DNA from: an uncultured Coriobacteriales bacterium
GTDB lineage: Bacteria; Actinomycetota; Coriobacteriia; Coriobacteriales; Atopobiaceae
Length of the DNA stretch: 6,102 bases
Direction: 5' to 3'
Assembly (NCBI GenBank): GCA_946530775.1
Contig: CAMNAH010000073.1
Location: 1-6,102 of the forward strand
Of this stretch, positions 1 through 5,583 are shown piece by piece. Position numbers and translations under genes: made by a program. Below the pieces are notes generated by a model that was not told the DNA's origin, made no database searches, and was given only the letters and a program-made list of their open reading frames with translations. Position 1 is the stretch's first letter, and each line of letters starts with the position of its first letter.

Positions 1-902
1 GCGTTGTGCGCCACCACCGCGTTGGCCGCCTCGAGGATATGCCCCGTGGAGCGGTAGTTCTGCTCGAGCGAGACGGTCTTGGCCTCGGGATAGTCCTTCT
101 CGAAGTTGAGGATGTTGGTGATGTCGGCGCCGCGCCACGAGTAGATGGACTGGTCGTCGTCGCCCACCACCATGAGGTTGCGGTGGCTCTTGGCCAGAAG
201 CTCGCAGATCATGTACTGCACGTGGTTGGTGTCCTGATACTCGTCCACGCTGATGTAGCGGAAGCGCTCCTGGTAGCGCGCGAGCACCTCGGGATGCTTG
301 GAGAGCAGCTCGTAGCACTTGACGAGCAGGTCGTCGAAGTCCATGGCGTTGGCCTTGGCGAGGCGCTTCTCGAGCTCGCGGTAGACGCGCGCGACCATGC
401 GGATATGCGGGGCGTTGGCGTAGCTCTCGAACTCGTCGACCCCCACCATGCGGTTCTTGGCGTCGGAGATGTGCCCGCGGACCATGTTGATGGGAAAGCG
501 CTTCTGGTCGATCTCGAGGTCGTCCATGATGGTGCGCACGAGACGCTTGGAATCGTCGTCATCGTAGATGGTGAAGTTGGGCGTGTATCCCAGAAGGTCG
601 CCGTCGGCGCGCAGGATGCGCACGCACATGGCGTGGAAGGTGCAGACCCACATGCCGCGCACGCTGTGGCCGAGCAGGGCCTCCAGACGGTCGCGCATCT
701 CGGCCGCCGCCTTGTTGGTGAAGGTGATGGCGAGGATCTGATAGGGGCTCACGCCCAGGTCCTGGATGATATGGGCGATGCGGTGTGTGAGCACGCGCGT
801 CTTGCCCGAGCCGGCACCTGCCAGCACGAGCAGCGGTCCTTCGGTGCAGAGCACGGCCTCGCGCTGCTGGGGGTTGAGCTTATCGAGATTTAGATCTGGC
901 AT
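1..902 (-). CDS. pcrA: ATP-dependent DNA helicase PcrA/UvrD, N-terminal 300 residues (cut by window edge)
   Basis: This is a superfamily 1A 3'-5' DNA helicase of the UvrD/PcrA group, which unwinds DNA in nucleotide excision repair, mismatch repair and removal of RecA filaments or stalled complexes in the cytoplasm. The frame is open to base 1, so only 300 of a usual 700-800 residues are present. Visible motifs in order are the Q motif LNPQQREAV (9-17), Walker A AGAGSGKT (28-35, Lys34), motif Ia ITFTNKAAAEM (59-69), motif Ib TFHAMCVRIL (88-97), Walker B/motif II VDEYQDT (219-225), motif III GDDDQSIYSWRGADI (247-261) and motif IV QNYRST (281-286). The ATG at 902 is chosen because CAGGAG lies 5 bases upstream and the Q motif falls at the usual distance from the N-terminus. 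All catalytic residues seen are intact. It lies downstream of the phosphatase but is separated by 190 bases, so it probably has its own promoter. PcrA is the usual name in Gram-positives; UvrD or a paralogue cannot be excluded without the C-terminus. Confidence 0.95.
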   Translation of the reverse strand, partial: MPDLNLDKLNPQQREAVLCTEGPLLVLAGAGSGKTRVLTHRIAHIIQDLGVSPYQILAITFTNKAAAEMRDRLEALLGHSVRGMWVCTFHAMCVRILRADGDLLGYTPNFTIYDDDDSKRLVRTIMDDLEIDQKRFPINMVRGHISDAKNRMVGVDEFESYANAPHIRMVARVYRELEKRLAKANAMDFDDLLVKCYELLSKHPEVLARYQERFRYISVDEYQDTNHVQYMICELLAKSHRNLMVVGDDDQSIYSWRGADITNILNFEKDYPEAKTVSLEQNYRSTGHILEAANAVVAHN

Positions 903-907
903 GCAAA

Positions 908-913
908 CTCCTG
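908..913 (-). promoter_or_regulatory. Ribosome binding site of pcrA
   Basis: CAGGAG on the minus strand lies 5 bases before the ATG at 902. It decides the start of the helicase, since no other start codon with such a site is nearby. Confidence 0.75.
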
Positions 914-933
914 TGGAAGATTTCACCCCTAGA

Positions 934-939
934 AGTGTA
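934..939 (-). promoter_or_regulatory. Possible -10 element for pcrA
   Basis: The minus strand reads TACACT, matching four of six positions of TATAAT, and would start transcription about 25 bases before the pcrA ATG. No convincing -35 hexamer sits 16-18 bases upstream, where a GC stem with a T-rich loop lies instead. This is a weak candidate, offered because pcrA is far enough from the upstream gene to need a promoter. Confidence 0.2.
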
Positions 940-945
940 ACGGTG

Positions 946-966
946 CGGGCGGACAAAAACCGCCCG
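946..966. repeat. Short GC hairpin upstream of pcrA
   Basis: CGGGCGG (946-952) and CCGCCCG (960-966) form a perfect 7-bp stem around a 7-base loop. On the minus strand the loop carries a run of five T. No T tract follows the stem on the minus strand, so it is not a canonical intrinsic terminator for the phosphatase transcript. It could shape the pcrA promoter or leader, or be incidental in GC-rich DNA. Confidence 0.45.
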
Positions 967-1016
967 GGATGGCGGGATTACGTCAGGTAAACAGAGCTCA
1001 GCCACACGAACGGGAC

Positions 1017-1082
1017 TCGATAGGTACTACGTTCCTTTCGCACGACTCCTTTCGCATGCGAAAGGAACGTAGTACCTATCGA
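1017..1082. repeat. Large perfect palindrome: 26-bp inverted repeat with 14-base centre
   Basis: Bases 1017-1042 are the exact reverse complement of 1057-1082, with no mismatch over 26 bp. The 14-base centre (1043-1056) contains another copy of the arm's inner end: TCCTTTCGCA occurs at 1033-1042 and 1047-1056. As a result 1047-1066 is itself a 20-bp palindrome with no loop. The arms are about 46% GC, clearly AT-richer than the surrounding genes. The element begins 10 bases after the phosphatase stop and lies about 115 bases before the pcrA start. RNA from it would form a very stable hairpin that could protect the 3' end of the upstream message, but no T tract follows on the minus strand, so it is not a textbook rho-independent terminator. 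Its perfection, separate base composition and position between genes suggest a dispersed palindromic element of the REP or MITE kind. That origin is inference; the repeat itself is read directly. Confidence 0.9.
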
Positions 1083-1092
1083 ACGCCACATG

Positions 1093-1554
1093 TCATGCCA
1101 GCAGATTGTCCAGAAGCGTCTCGCAGCCTTCGAGCACGTCGTCGAAGGTCGTATCGAAGTTGCCCGAGTACCACGGGTCGGCGATATCGCGCGGGCGAGC
1201 AGACCAGTCGAGCAGCAGATGAACCTTGCCATCCGGGTCGCCGTGCAGGATGCGCTCCATACCCCAAAGGTTCTCGGCGTCCATGCCGATGATCAGGTCG
1301 AAGGCATCGTAGTCGGCGCGCGTCATCTGCCGGGCGCGATGGTCTCCGCAGGCGATGCCCTGCTCGGCGAGCTTGCGCCGCGTGCCGCGATGCACGCCGG
1401 CGCCTATCTCCTCGCGGCTCGTAGCAGCGGAATCCACGAAGAAGCGCTCCCCCACCCCGCGTTCGCGCGCCAGATGCTCGAACACGTACTGCGCCATGGT
1501 GGAGCGGCAGATGTTGCCATGGCAGACGAACATAATCGAGGTCTTCCCAGCCAT
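1093..1554 (-). CDS. Low-molecular-weight protein tyrosine phosphatase
   Basis: This 153-residue cytoplasmic phosphatase dephosphorylates phosphotyrosine on proteins through a cysteinyl-phosphate intermediate. The P-loop CHGNICRS gives the CX5R signature with nucleophile Cys11 and phosphate-binding Arg17, followed by Ser18. The general acid loop ADPWYSG puts Asp126 near the C-terminus, as the family expects. Length matches the family (about 150-160 residues). Ile15 in the P-loop is the residue type found in tyrosine phosphatases; the protein-arginine phosphatase YwlE carries Thr there, so tyrosine specificity is favoured. The ATG at 1554 is 8 bases after the upstream lipoprotein stop. AGGG and AGGA sequences overlap that stop, so translation is probably coupled. 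No tyrosine kinase or capsule gene is visible in the window, so the substrate is unknown. The big palindrome follows the TGA stop. Confidence 0.93.
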   Translation of the reverse strand: MAGKTSIMFVCHGNICRSTMAQYVFEHLARERGVGERFFVDSAATSREEIGAGVHRGTRRKLAEQGIACGDHRARQMTRADYDAFDLIIGMDAENLWGMERILHGDPDGKVHLLLDWSARPRDIADPWYSGNFDTTFDDVLEGCETLLDNLLA

Positions 1555-1562
1555 CGCGCACC

Positions 1563-2561
1563 CTATTCCTGCGCGAACAGCGAATCGTGGTACGCGATGA
1601 GCTCCGAGAGCAGCGGTTCGAGCGCCTCTTTATCGGAAGGGTCGTTCGTGTTCACGTTGAACCTGCTCCCGTCCGCATTCTCTGCATGGATCTGCAGGTC
1701 GGCAGACCACGGGTCATCGGCGTCCCCGTTCGTGGCGCCCATGCCGTACAGTGCCGAGCGGTAATCGAACATGCGGGTGTCGTGGTGCGAGAAGATCTCG
1801 CTCACGCGCTCGTAGTAGTCTTCGGGGAAGAGGATGAAGTCCGTCGAAACCGTAGCACCGGCTTCATTGTCGTAGATATCGCGCATGAGCAGGTACGTCT
1901 CGCCGTCGATGGCATCCTCGTCGCCCACGGTGATGCCGCTGTAGCGGGTGGTGGTGCCATCTTGCTTGACGGTGATCGAAAGGCGCTCGATCTGCCACTC
2001 CACCTGGGGTGGGAGCAGCGCATCTATGCCCTTGCCTGCGAACCAGCTCGCGAAGACGAGGTAGGTTTCCTTGGCCCAGCGCGCATCGGGCTCGTTGTTC
2101 TCGGTGAAGGAGAGGTTCTCGCCCGAGGCATACTCGACGTTTACCGTGCAGGGGCTGAACTCCGGCGGAAGCCCCGCGGTCACGCGGTATCTTCCGTTGT
2201 TCGATGCCAGCTCCTGCTCGTCGATAACCGCCTGCAGAGCTGCGAGCAGCTCCTCGTCGGCGGGCGCGCTCACGCCGGTCGCAAGTTCGGAGGCTACGAG
2301 CACGCCGTTTTCATCGGGCGCCACATCGAACGTGAAGAACGCGTCGGGCAGGCCGGGCGCCCACTCGCCATAGAGCATGAAGTGCGCGTGGTATTCCGTG
2401 ATGTCCTTGGATTCGATGACCCTGGGTGCATCGGGGTCGGTCTTGTCGGTAACCGTGCCGCCCTCGATGGGCTCCGGTATCGGCGCGGCATCGCATCCGA
2501 AGAGGCCGAACAGCGAAATCGTGCAGGCAACCGCGACCATCGCCAACATCCTCCTTGCCAT
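1563..2561 (-). CDS. Putative lipoprotein of unknown function
   Basis: I do not recognise the family of this 332-residue protein. It begins with a lipoprotein signal peptide: positive residues (Arg3, Arg4), a hydrophobic core to about residue 20, and the lipobox LFGC with Cys23 as the probable lipidated residue. This predicts export and anchoring to the outer face of the cytoplasmic membrane. The mature part is acidic, has no further membrane segment, and looks globular, with beta-rich stretches such as YLVFASWF (167-174), LSITVKQDGTTTRY (194-207) and STDFILFPEDYY (239-250). His-rich spots occur at EYHAHF (56-61) and FSHHDTRMF (257-265). One cysteine besides Cys23 is seen, at 138. The ATG at 2561 is preferred over one 51 codons upstream because GGGAGGT lies 7 bases before it and the longer N-terminus would spoil the signal peptide. 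The gene follows the cysteine protein by 28 bases and precedes the phosphatase by 8. Confidence 0.85.
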   Translation of the reverse strand: MARRMLAMVAVACTISLFGLFGCDAAPIPEPIEGGTVTDKTDPDAPRVIESKDITEYHAHFMLYGEWAPGLPDAFFTFDVAPDENGVLVASELATGVSAPADEELLAALQAVIDEQELASNNGRYRVTAGLPPEFSPCTVNVEYASGENLSFTENNEPDARWAKETYLVFASWFAGKGIDALLPPQVEWQIERLSITVKQDGTTTRYSGITVGDEDAIDGETYLLMRDIYDNEAGATVSTDFILFPEDYYERVSEIFSHHDTRMFDYRSALYGMGATNGDADDPWSADLQIHAENADGSRFNVNTNDPSDKEALEPLLSELIAYHDSLFAQE

Positions 2562-2568
2562 ACCCGAC

Positions 2569-2575
2569 ACCTCCC
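2569..2575 (-). promoter_or_regulatory. Ribosome binding site that fixes the lipoprotein start
   Basis: GGGAGGT on the minus strand lies 7 bases before the ATG at 2561, in the 28-base gap after the preceding stop. It supports the short, signal-peptide-first form of the protein over the 383-residue reading of the same frame. Confidence 0.75.
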
Positions 2576-2589
2576 GCGTCATCTGCCTA

Positions 2590-3189
2590 TCAGCAACGCC
2601 AGAGCAGCACCGCATCGCGCCCGCACATCGCGTTGAGCGAGTAGGCGGTGCCCTGCGGCTCCTCGAACACCCAGCGCTCCACGAGCCGGTTGCACGAGAA
2701 GGGCCTGTCATCAACCGGCGTCACGCCCACGCAGCGGATCTCGCCCAGCCCCTCGAACACGGGCGGAAGCGAGCAGTACCACGGGTCGAACACCTCGACC
2801 GTATCGCCGTCGATACCCGTGACCAGCACGTAGTGGTCGTAGCCGAGGCAGCATTCCACCACGGCCACGGCGCCTTGGGCGACAGCCTGCGCGATCACGG
2901 AACCCTCGGCAAGGCTCACCTCGTCGCCGGCGAGTGCCTGTGCGCGAACGGGGAATCCCGCGCGCTCGGCATAGTCGTTGAGCCACCAGACGAGATAGGC
3001 CAGGCAGGCGCCTGAGGTGCCGCCGCGCACCGCATCGGGCCCGATGTAGCGGTCGAGCGTCACCGAATAGACATGCCCCACCACCTCGGGAGGAAGCTCC
3101 TCGACCGCGAAAAGCGACGAGAGGGCGTTCACGAACGAGGTGGGGCCGCATCCGTGCGCGGTGACCTGGTATCTGAGCGGTGCTTTCAT
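2590..3189 (-). CDS. Papain-like (peptidase C39-type fold) cysteine protein, cytoplasmic
   Basis: This 199-residue protein has the layout of a papain-fold enzyme. HGCGPTS carries the candidate nucleophile Cys14, with Gln8 six residues earlier at the papain oxyanion-hole spacing. YDHYVLVTGID supplies His119, and VEVFDPWY supplies Asp135. The CGPTS...HYVLVTG...DP pattern is typical of the C39-like and bacterial transglutaminase-like groups. No signal peptide or membrane segment is seen, so it should be cytoplasmic; nine cysteines also fit a reducing compartment. The region after Asp135 (about 64 residues) is not recognised. The true substrate is unknown: it could cleave a peptide, transfer an acyl group or be non-enzymatic. 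The ATG at 3189 is used because the motif starts soon after it. It has no good Shine-Dalgarno, unlike its neighbours, but has a -10-like TAAGAT 7 bases upstream. It follows the ABC ATPase by 17 bases. Confidence 0.75.
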   Translation of the reverse strand: MKAPLRYQVTAHGCGPTSFVNALSSLFAVEELPPEVVGHVYSVTLDRYIGPDAVRGGTSGACLAYLVWWLNDYAERAGFPVRAQALAGDEVSLAEGSVIAQAVAQGAVAVVECCLGYDHYVLVTGIDGDTVEVFDPWYCSLPPVFEGLGEIRCVGVTPVDDRPFSCNRLVERWVFEEPQGTAYSLNAMCGRDAVLLWRC

Positions 3190-3196
3190 ACTTGAT

Positions 3197-3202
3197 ATCT
3201 TA
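3197..3202 (-). promoter_or_regulatory. Candidate -10 element for leaderless expression of the cysteine protein
   Basis: TAAGAT on the minus strand fits the TANNNT pattern and ends exactly 7 bases before the ATG at 3189. That spacing would place the transcription start at or beside the start codon, as in leaderless actinobacterial messages. The absence of a Shine-Dalgarno before this gene agrees. No convincing -35 hexamer is seen, and read-through from the ATPase could also express the gene. Confidence 0.3.
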
Positions 3203-3206
3203 CAGG

Positions 3207-3959
<753 letters not shown>

Positions 3960-3967
3960 GGACGGCT

Positions 3968-3974
3968 CCTCCTT
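3968..3974 (-). promoter_or_regulatory. Consensus ribosome binding site of the ATPase, overlapping the permease stop
   Basis: AAGGAGG on the minus strand lies 8 bases before the ATG at 3959 and shares bases with the TAA stop of the preceding permease (3973-3975). Ribosomes finishing the permease are therefore placed to restart on the ATPase. Confidence 0.8.
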
Positions 3975-4818
3975 AGACGGGGTTCTCCTCGGTGCGCGAG
4001 ATCACCCGGGTGCCCGAGCGGTGCGCGAGGTAGATCGAGAACCGGTTGGTCGCATAGTTGATGGCGATGTAGATGAGCGCCACCACGAAATACATCGAGA
4101 CGAGCGCGTCGTAGTTGGAGATGAGCACGCGCGCGTTCTGCATGAGGTCGGGATAGCTCACGACGTAGGCCACCGTGGTGTCCTTGACCACAACGACGAG
4201 CTGCGAGATGAGGCTGGGGATAACGATGCGCAGCGCCTGCGGCAGCACGATCTTGGCCATGATCTTGCCGTGCGTCATGCCGAGCGACATGGCGGCCTCG
4301 GTCTGGCCCTTGGGCACGGCGTTCACGCCCGCGCGGAACACCTCCGCGAGCACGCCCGATGCGGCGAGCGCCACGGGCACCGTGATCATCCAGAACGACG
4401 GCATCTTGAGGCCGTACTTGGGGATGACCAGGAAGAAGAAATAAATCAGCAGCAGGCTCGGAAGGCTGCGGAAAAGATCGGTGACCACGTGGCAGGCAAC
4501 CGAGAGCGGCTTCACCGAGCTGATGCGCCCGAGCATGAGCAGCAGGCCCAGCGCCATGGCGATGATGCCCGCGGTGAAGGCGACGCGCAGCGTGCCCAGA
4601 AAGCCCGTCAACAGGAAACGCCAGGTGGTCCAGCGCGTGAAGAAGCTCCAGTAGCGCGGGTTGAGCTGGTCGTTCACATAGAACTGCCTGATGACGAAGG
4701 CGATGAGCGCGATGAGCGCCACGATCGAGATGGCCGTGCCTATGCGCACGCGGCGGCGGGTCTTGGGACCGGGAGCCTCGTAGAGGGCATCCCGCATGGA
4801 GACGACGTTGGCGCTCAT
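3973..4818 (-). CDS. Polar amino acid ABC transporter permease, long form (GluD-like)
   Basis: This 281-residue inner-membrane permease forms the translocation channel with the shorter permease encoded before it. Hydrophobic segments lie at about 27-45, 70-97, 119-133, 141-158, 197-219 and 239-257. The EAA coupling loop, which docks on the ATPase, is visible as [18 protein letters not shown] followed by VLPQ (164-194). Compared with a minimal permease of about 220 residues it has an N-terminal extension: a cytoplasmic stretch of some 25 residues, an extra membrane segment and a linker rich in Trp and Arg (57-67). This fits the GluD-type partner of actinobacterial glutamate importers. The ATG at 4818 overlaps the TGA of the previous gene as ATGA, with AAGGTGAGG 8 bases upstream. 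Confidence 0.93.
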   Translation of the reverse strand: MSANVVSMRDALYEAPGPKTRRRVRIGTAISIVALIALIAFVIRQFYVNDQLNPRYWSFFTRWTTWRFLLTGFLGTLRVAFTAGIIAMALGLLLMLGRISSVKPLSVACHVVTDLFRSLPSLLLIYFFFLVIPKYGLKMPSFWMITVPVALAASGVLAEVFRAGVNAVPKGQTEAAMSLGMTHGKIMAKIVLPQALRIVIPSLISQLVVVVKDTTVAYVVSYPDLMQNARVLISNYDALVSMYFVVALIYIAINYATNRFSIYLAHRSGTRVISRTEENPV

Positions 4819-5474
4819 CGGATGATCCTCACCTTCTTATCGAGAAGGTTGCCGAGGAAGCCCAGCACCACCGACGTGCCCGCATAGCAGATGGCCGAGA
4901 CCACGAAGGCGGAGATGCCCGCCACCGAGCGCGAGTTGACGTAGTTCACCATGCCGGTGAGCTCGGGCGGCTTGAGGGGCACCTGCGAGCCCATGGCGGT
5001 GGTGAGCAACGTTGCAATGAGCAGGTTGGTCATGGGCAGCACCGTGGTGCGCAGCGACTGCGGAATCACCACGTGGCGGATGATCTGGGTAAACGAGAGG
5101 CCAATTGAGCGCGCGGCCTCGATCTGGCCCACGCCGATGGCGTTGATGCCGCTCATGAAGTTCTCGGAGGCGAACGCCGAGACGATGAGGATGACGCAGG
5201 CGATGAGGCAGGTGCGGTAGGGCAGCGTGGCGCCCAGGTACGGCAGCGCATAGACGAAGATCACGAGCAGCGACACCGTGGGGATGTTGCGGAACAGCTG
5301 CACGTAGACATCGCCCACCACGCGCAGCGGCTTCAGGGGCGAGACCCTCATGACCGTCACCACGATGCCCAGGACCAGGCCGCCTGCGAAGCAGATGGCC
5401 GTCATGAGCCATGTGGATAGGAGCGACTGCAGGTAGACGTCGCCGAACTCGGTGAAGACCTCTGCAACTCCCAT
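4815..5474 (-). CDS. Polar amino acid ABC transporter permease, short form (GluC-like)
   Basis: This 219-residue inner-membrane permease is of the HisM/GluC family. Hydrophobic segments lie at about 17-42, 64-82, 88-103, 145-162 and 187-208. The EAA loop reads SGINAIGVGQIEAARSIGLS followed by VIPQ (108-139). FRNIPTVSLL (61-70) is the conserved stretch before the second segment (FRGTP in many relatives). The ATG at 5474 is preferred to two in-frame ATGs 6 and 12 codons upstream because GGGGAGG lies 5 bases before it, and the upstream codons run into a hairpin. It is the first gene after a gap of about 110 bases following the binding protein, and overlaps the next permease by 4 bases. Confidence 0.93.
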   Translation of the reverse strand: MGVAEVFTEFGDVYLQSLLSTWLMTAICFAGGLVLGIVVTVMRVSPLKPLRVVGDVYVQLFRNIPTVSLLVIFVYALPYLGATLPYRTCLIACVILIVSAFASENFMSGINAIGVGQIEAARSIGLSFTQIIRHVVIPQSLRTTVLPMTNLLIATLLTTAMGSQVPLKPPELTGMVNYVNSRSVAGISAFVVSAICYAGTSVVLGFLGNLLDKKVRIIR

Positions 5475-5479
5475 ACGCA

Positions 5480-5486
5480 CCTCCCC
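5480..5486 (-). promoter_or_regulatory. Ribosome binding site that fixes the short-permease start
   Basis: GGGGAGG on the minus strand lies 5 bases before the ATG at 5474. The in-frame ATGs at 5492 and 5510 lack such a site, and the one at 5510 lies inside the hairpin at 5499-5526. Confidence 0.75.
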
Positions 5487-5498
5487 TACCATATCGAG

Positions 5499-5526
5499 CG
5501 GGCCCCGCACAGCCGTGCAGGGCCCG
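5499..5526 (-). promoter_or_regulatory. Strong intercistronic hairpin between binding protein and permease genes
   Basis: In the minus-strand transcript a 12-bp stem forms from 5515-5526 and 5499-5510 around a 4-base loop (GGCU), with a single U-G wobble. No U tract follows. A stable hairpin at this point in importer operons commonly protects the 3' end of the binding-protein message, or partly stops transcription, so that binding protein is made in excess over permeases. That role is inferred from position; the structure is read directly. The permease Shine-Dalgarno starts about 12 bases downstream and remains outside the stem. Confidence 0.6.
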
Positions 5527-5543
5527 TTGCTGAATCAATCATA

Positions 5544-5566
5544 CGGCACCGCGGACGCGCGTGCCG
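5544..5566 (-). promoter_or_regulatory. Second, weaker hairpin after the binding-protein stop
   Basis: CGGCAC (5544-5549) pairs with GTGCCG (5561-5566) around an 11-base GC-rich loop that offers alternative GC pairings. On the minus strand it starts 17 bases after the binding-protein stop and is followed by TATGATTGATT, mildly T-rich. It may be a weak or partial terminator working with the stronger hairpin downstream. Confidence 0.35.
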
Positions 5567-5583
5567 CGCGCGAACCCTCTTAC

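Noticed and set aside
1017..1082. Palindrome as a classical rho-independent terminator
   Set aside because: The stem is long, but the bases after it on the minus strand are GC-rich with no T run, and the stem itself is not GC-rich. It may still end or protect transcripts in another way.
1017..1082. CRISPR array or transposon end
   Set aside because: There is only one repeat unit with no spacer series, and no transposase or recombinase gene in the window.
969..1292. Small open frames on both strands running through the big palindrome (plus 969-1292, minus 978-1232)
   Set aside because: They overlap the phosphatase in wrong frames. Their similar peptides on the two strands are just the palindrome read twice. 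No ribosome binding site or domain is seen.
2562..2714. Extended N-terminus of the lipoprotein starting at 2714
   Set aside because: It would overlap the end of the cysteine protein and bury the signal peptide 51 residues inside. The start at 2561 has a proper ribosome binding site and a clean lipobox.
5475..5510. Upstream ATGs of the short permease at 5492 and 5510
   Set aside because: No ribosome binding site precedes them and the 5510 codon lies in the intercistronic hairpin, while the ATG at 5474 has GGGGAGG at 5 bases.
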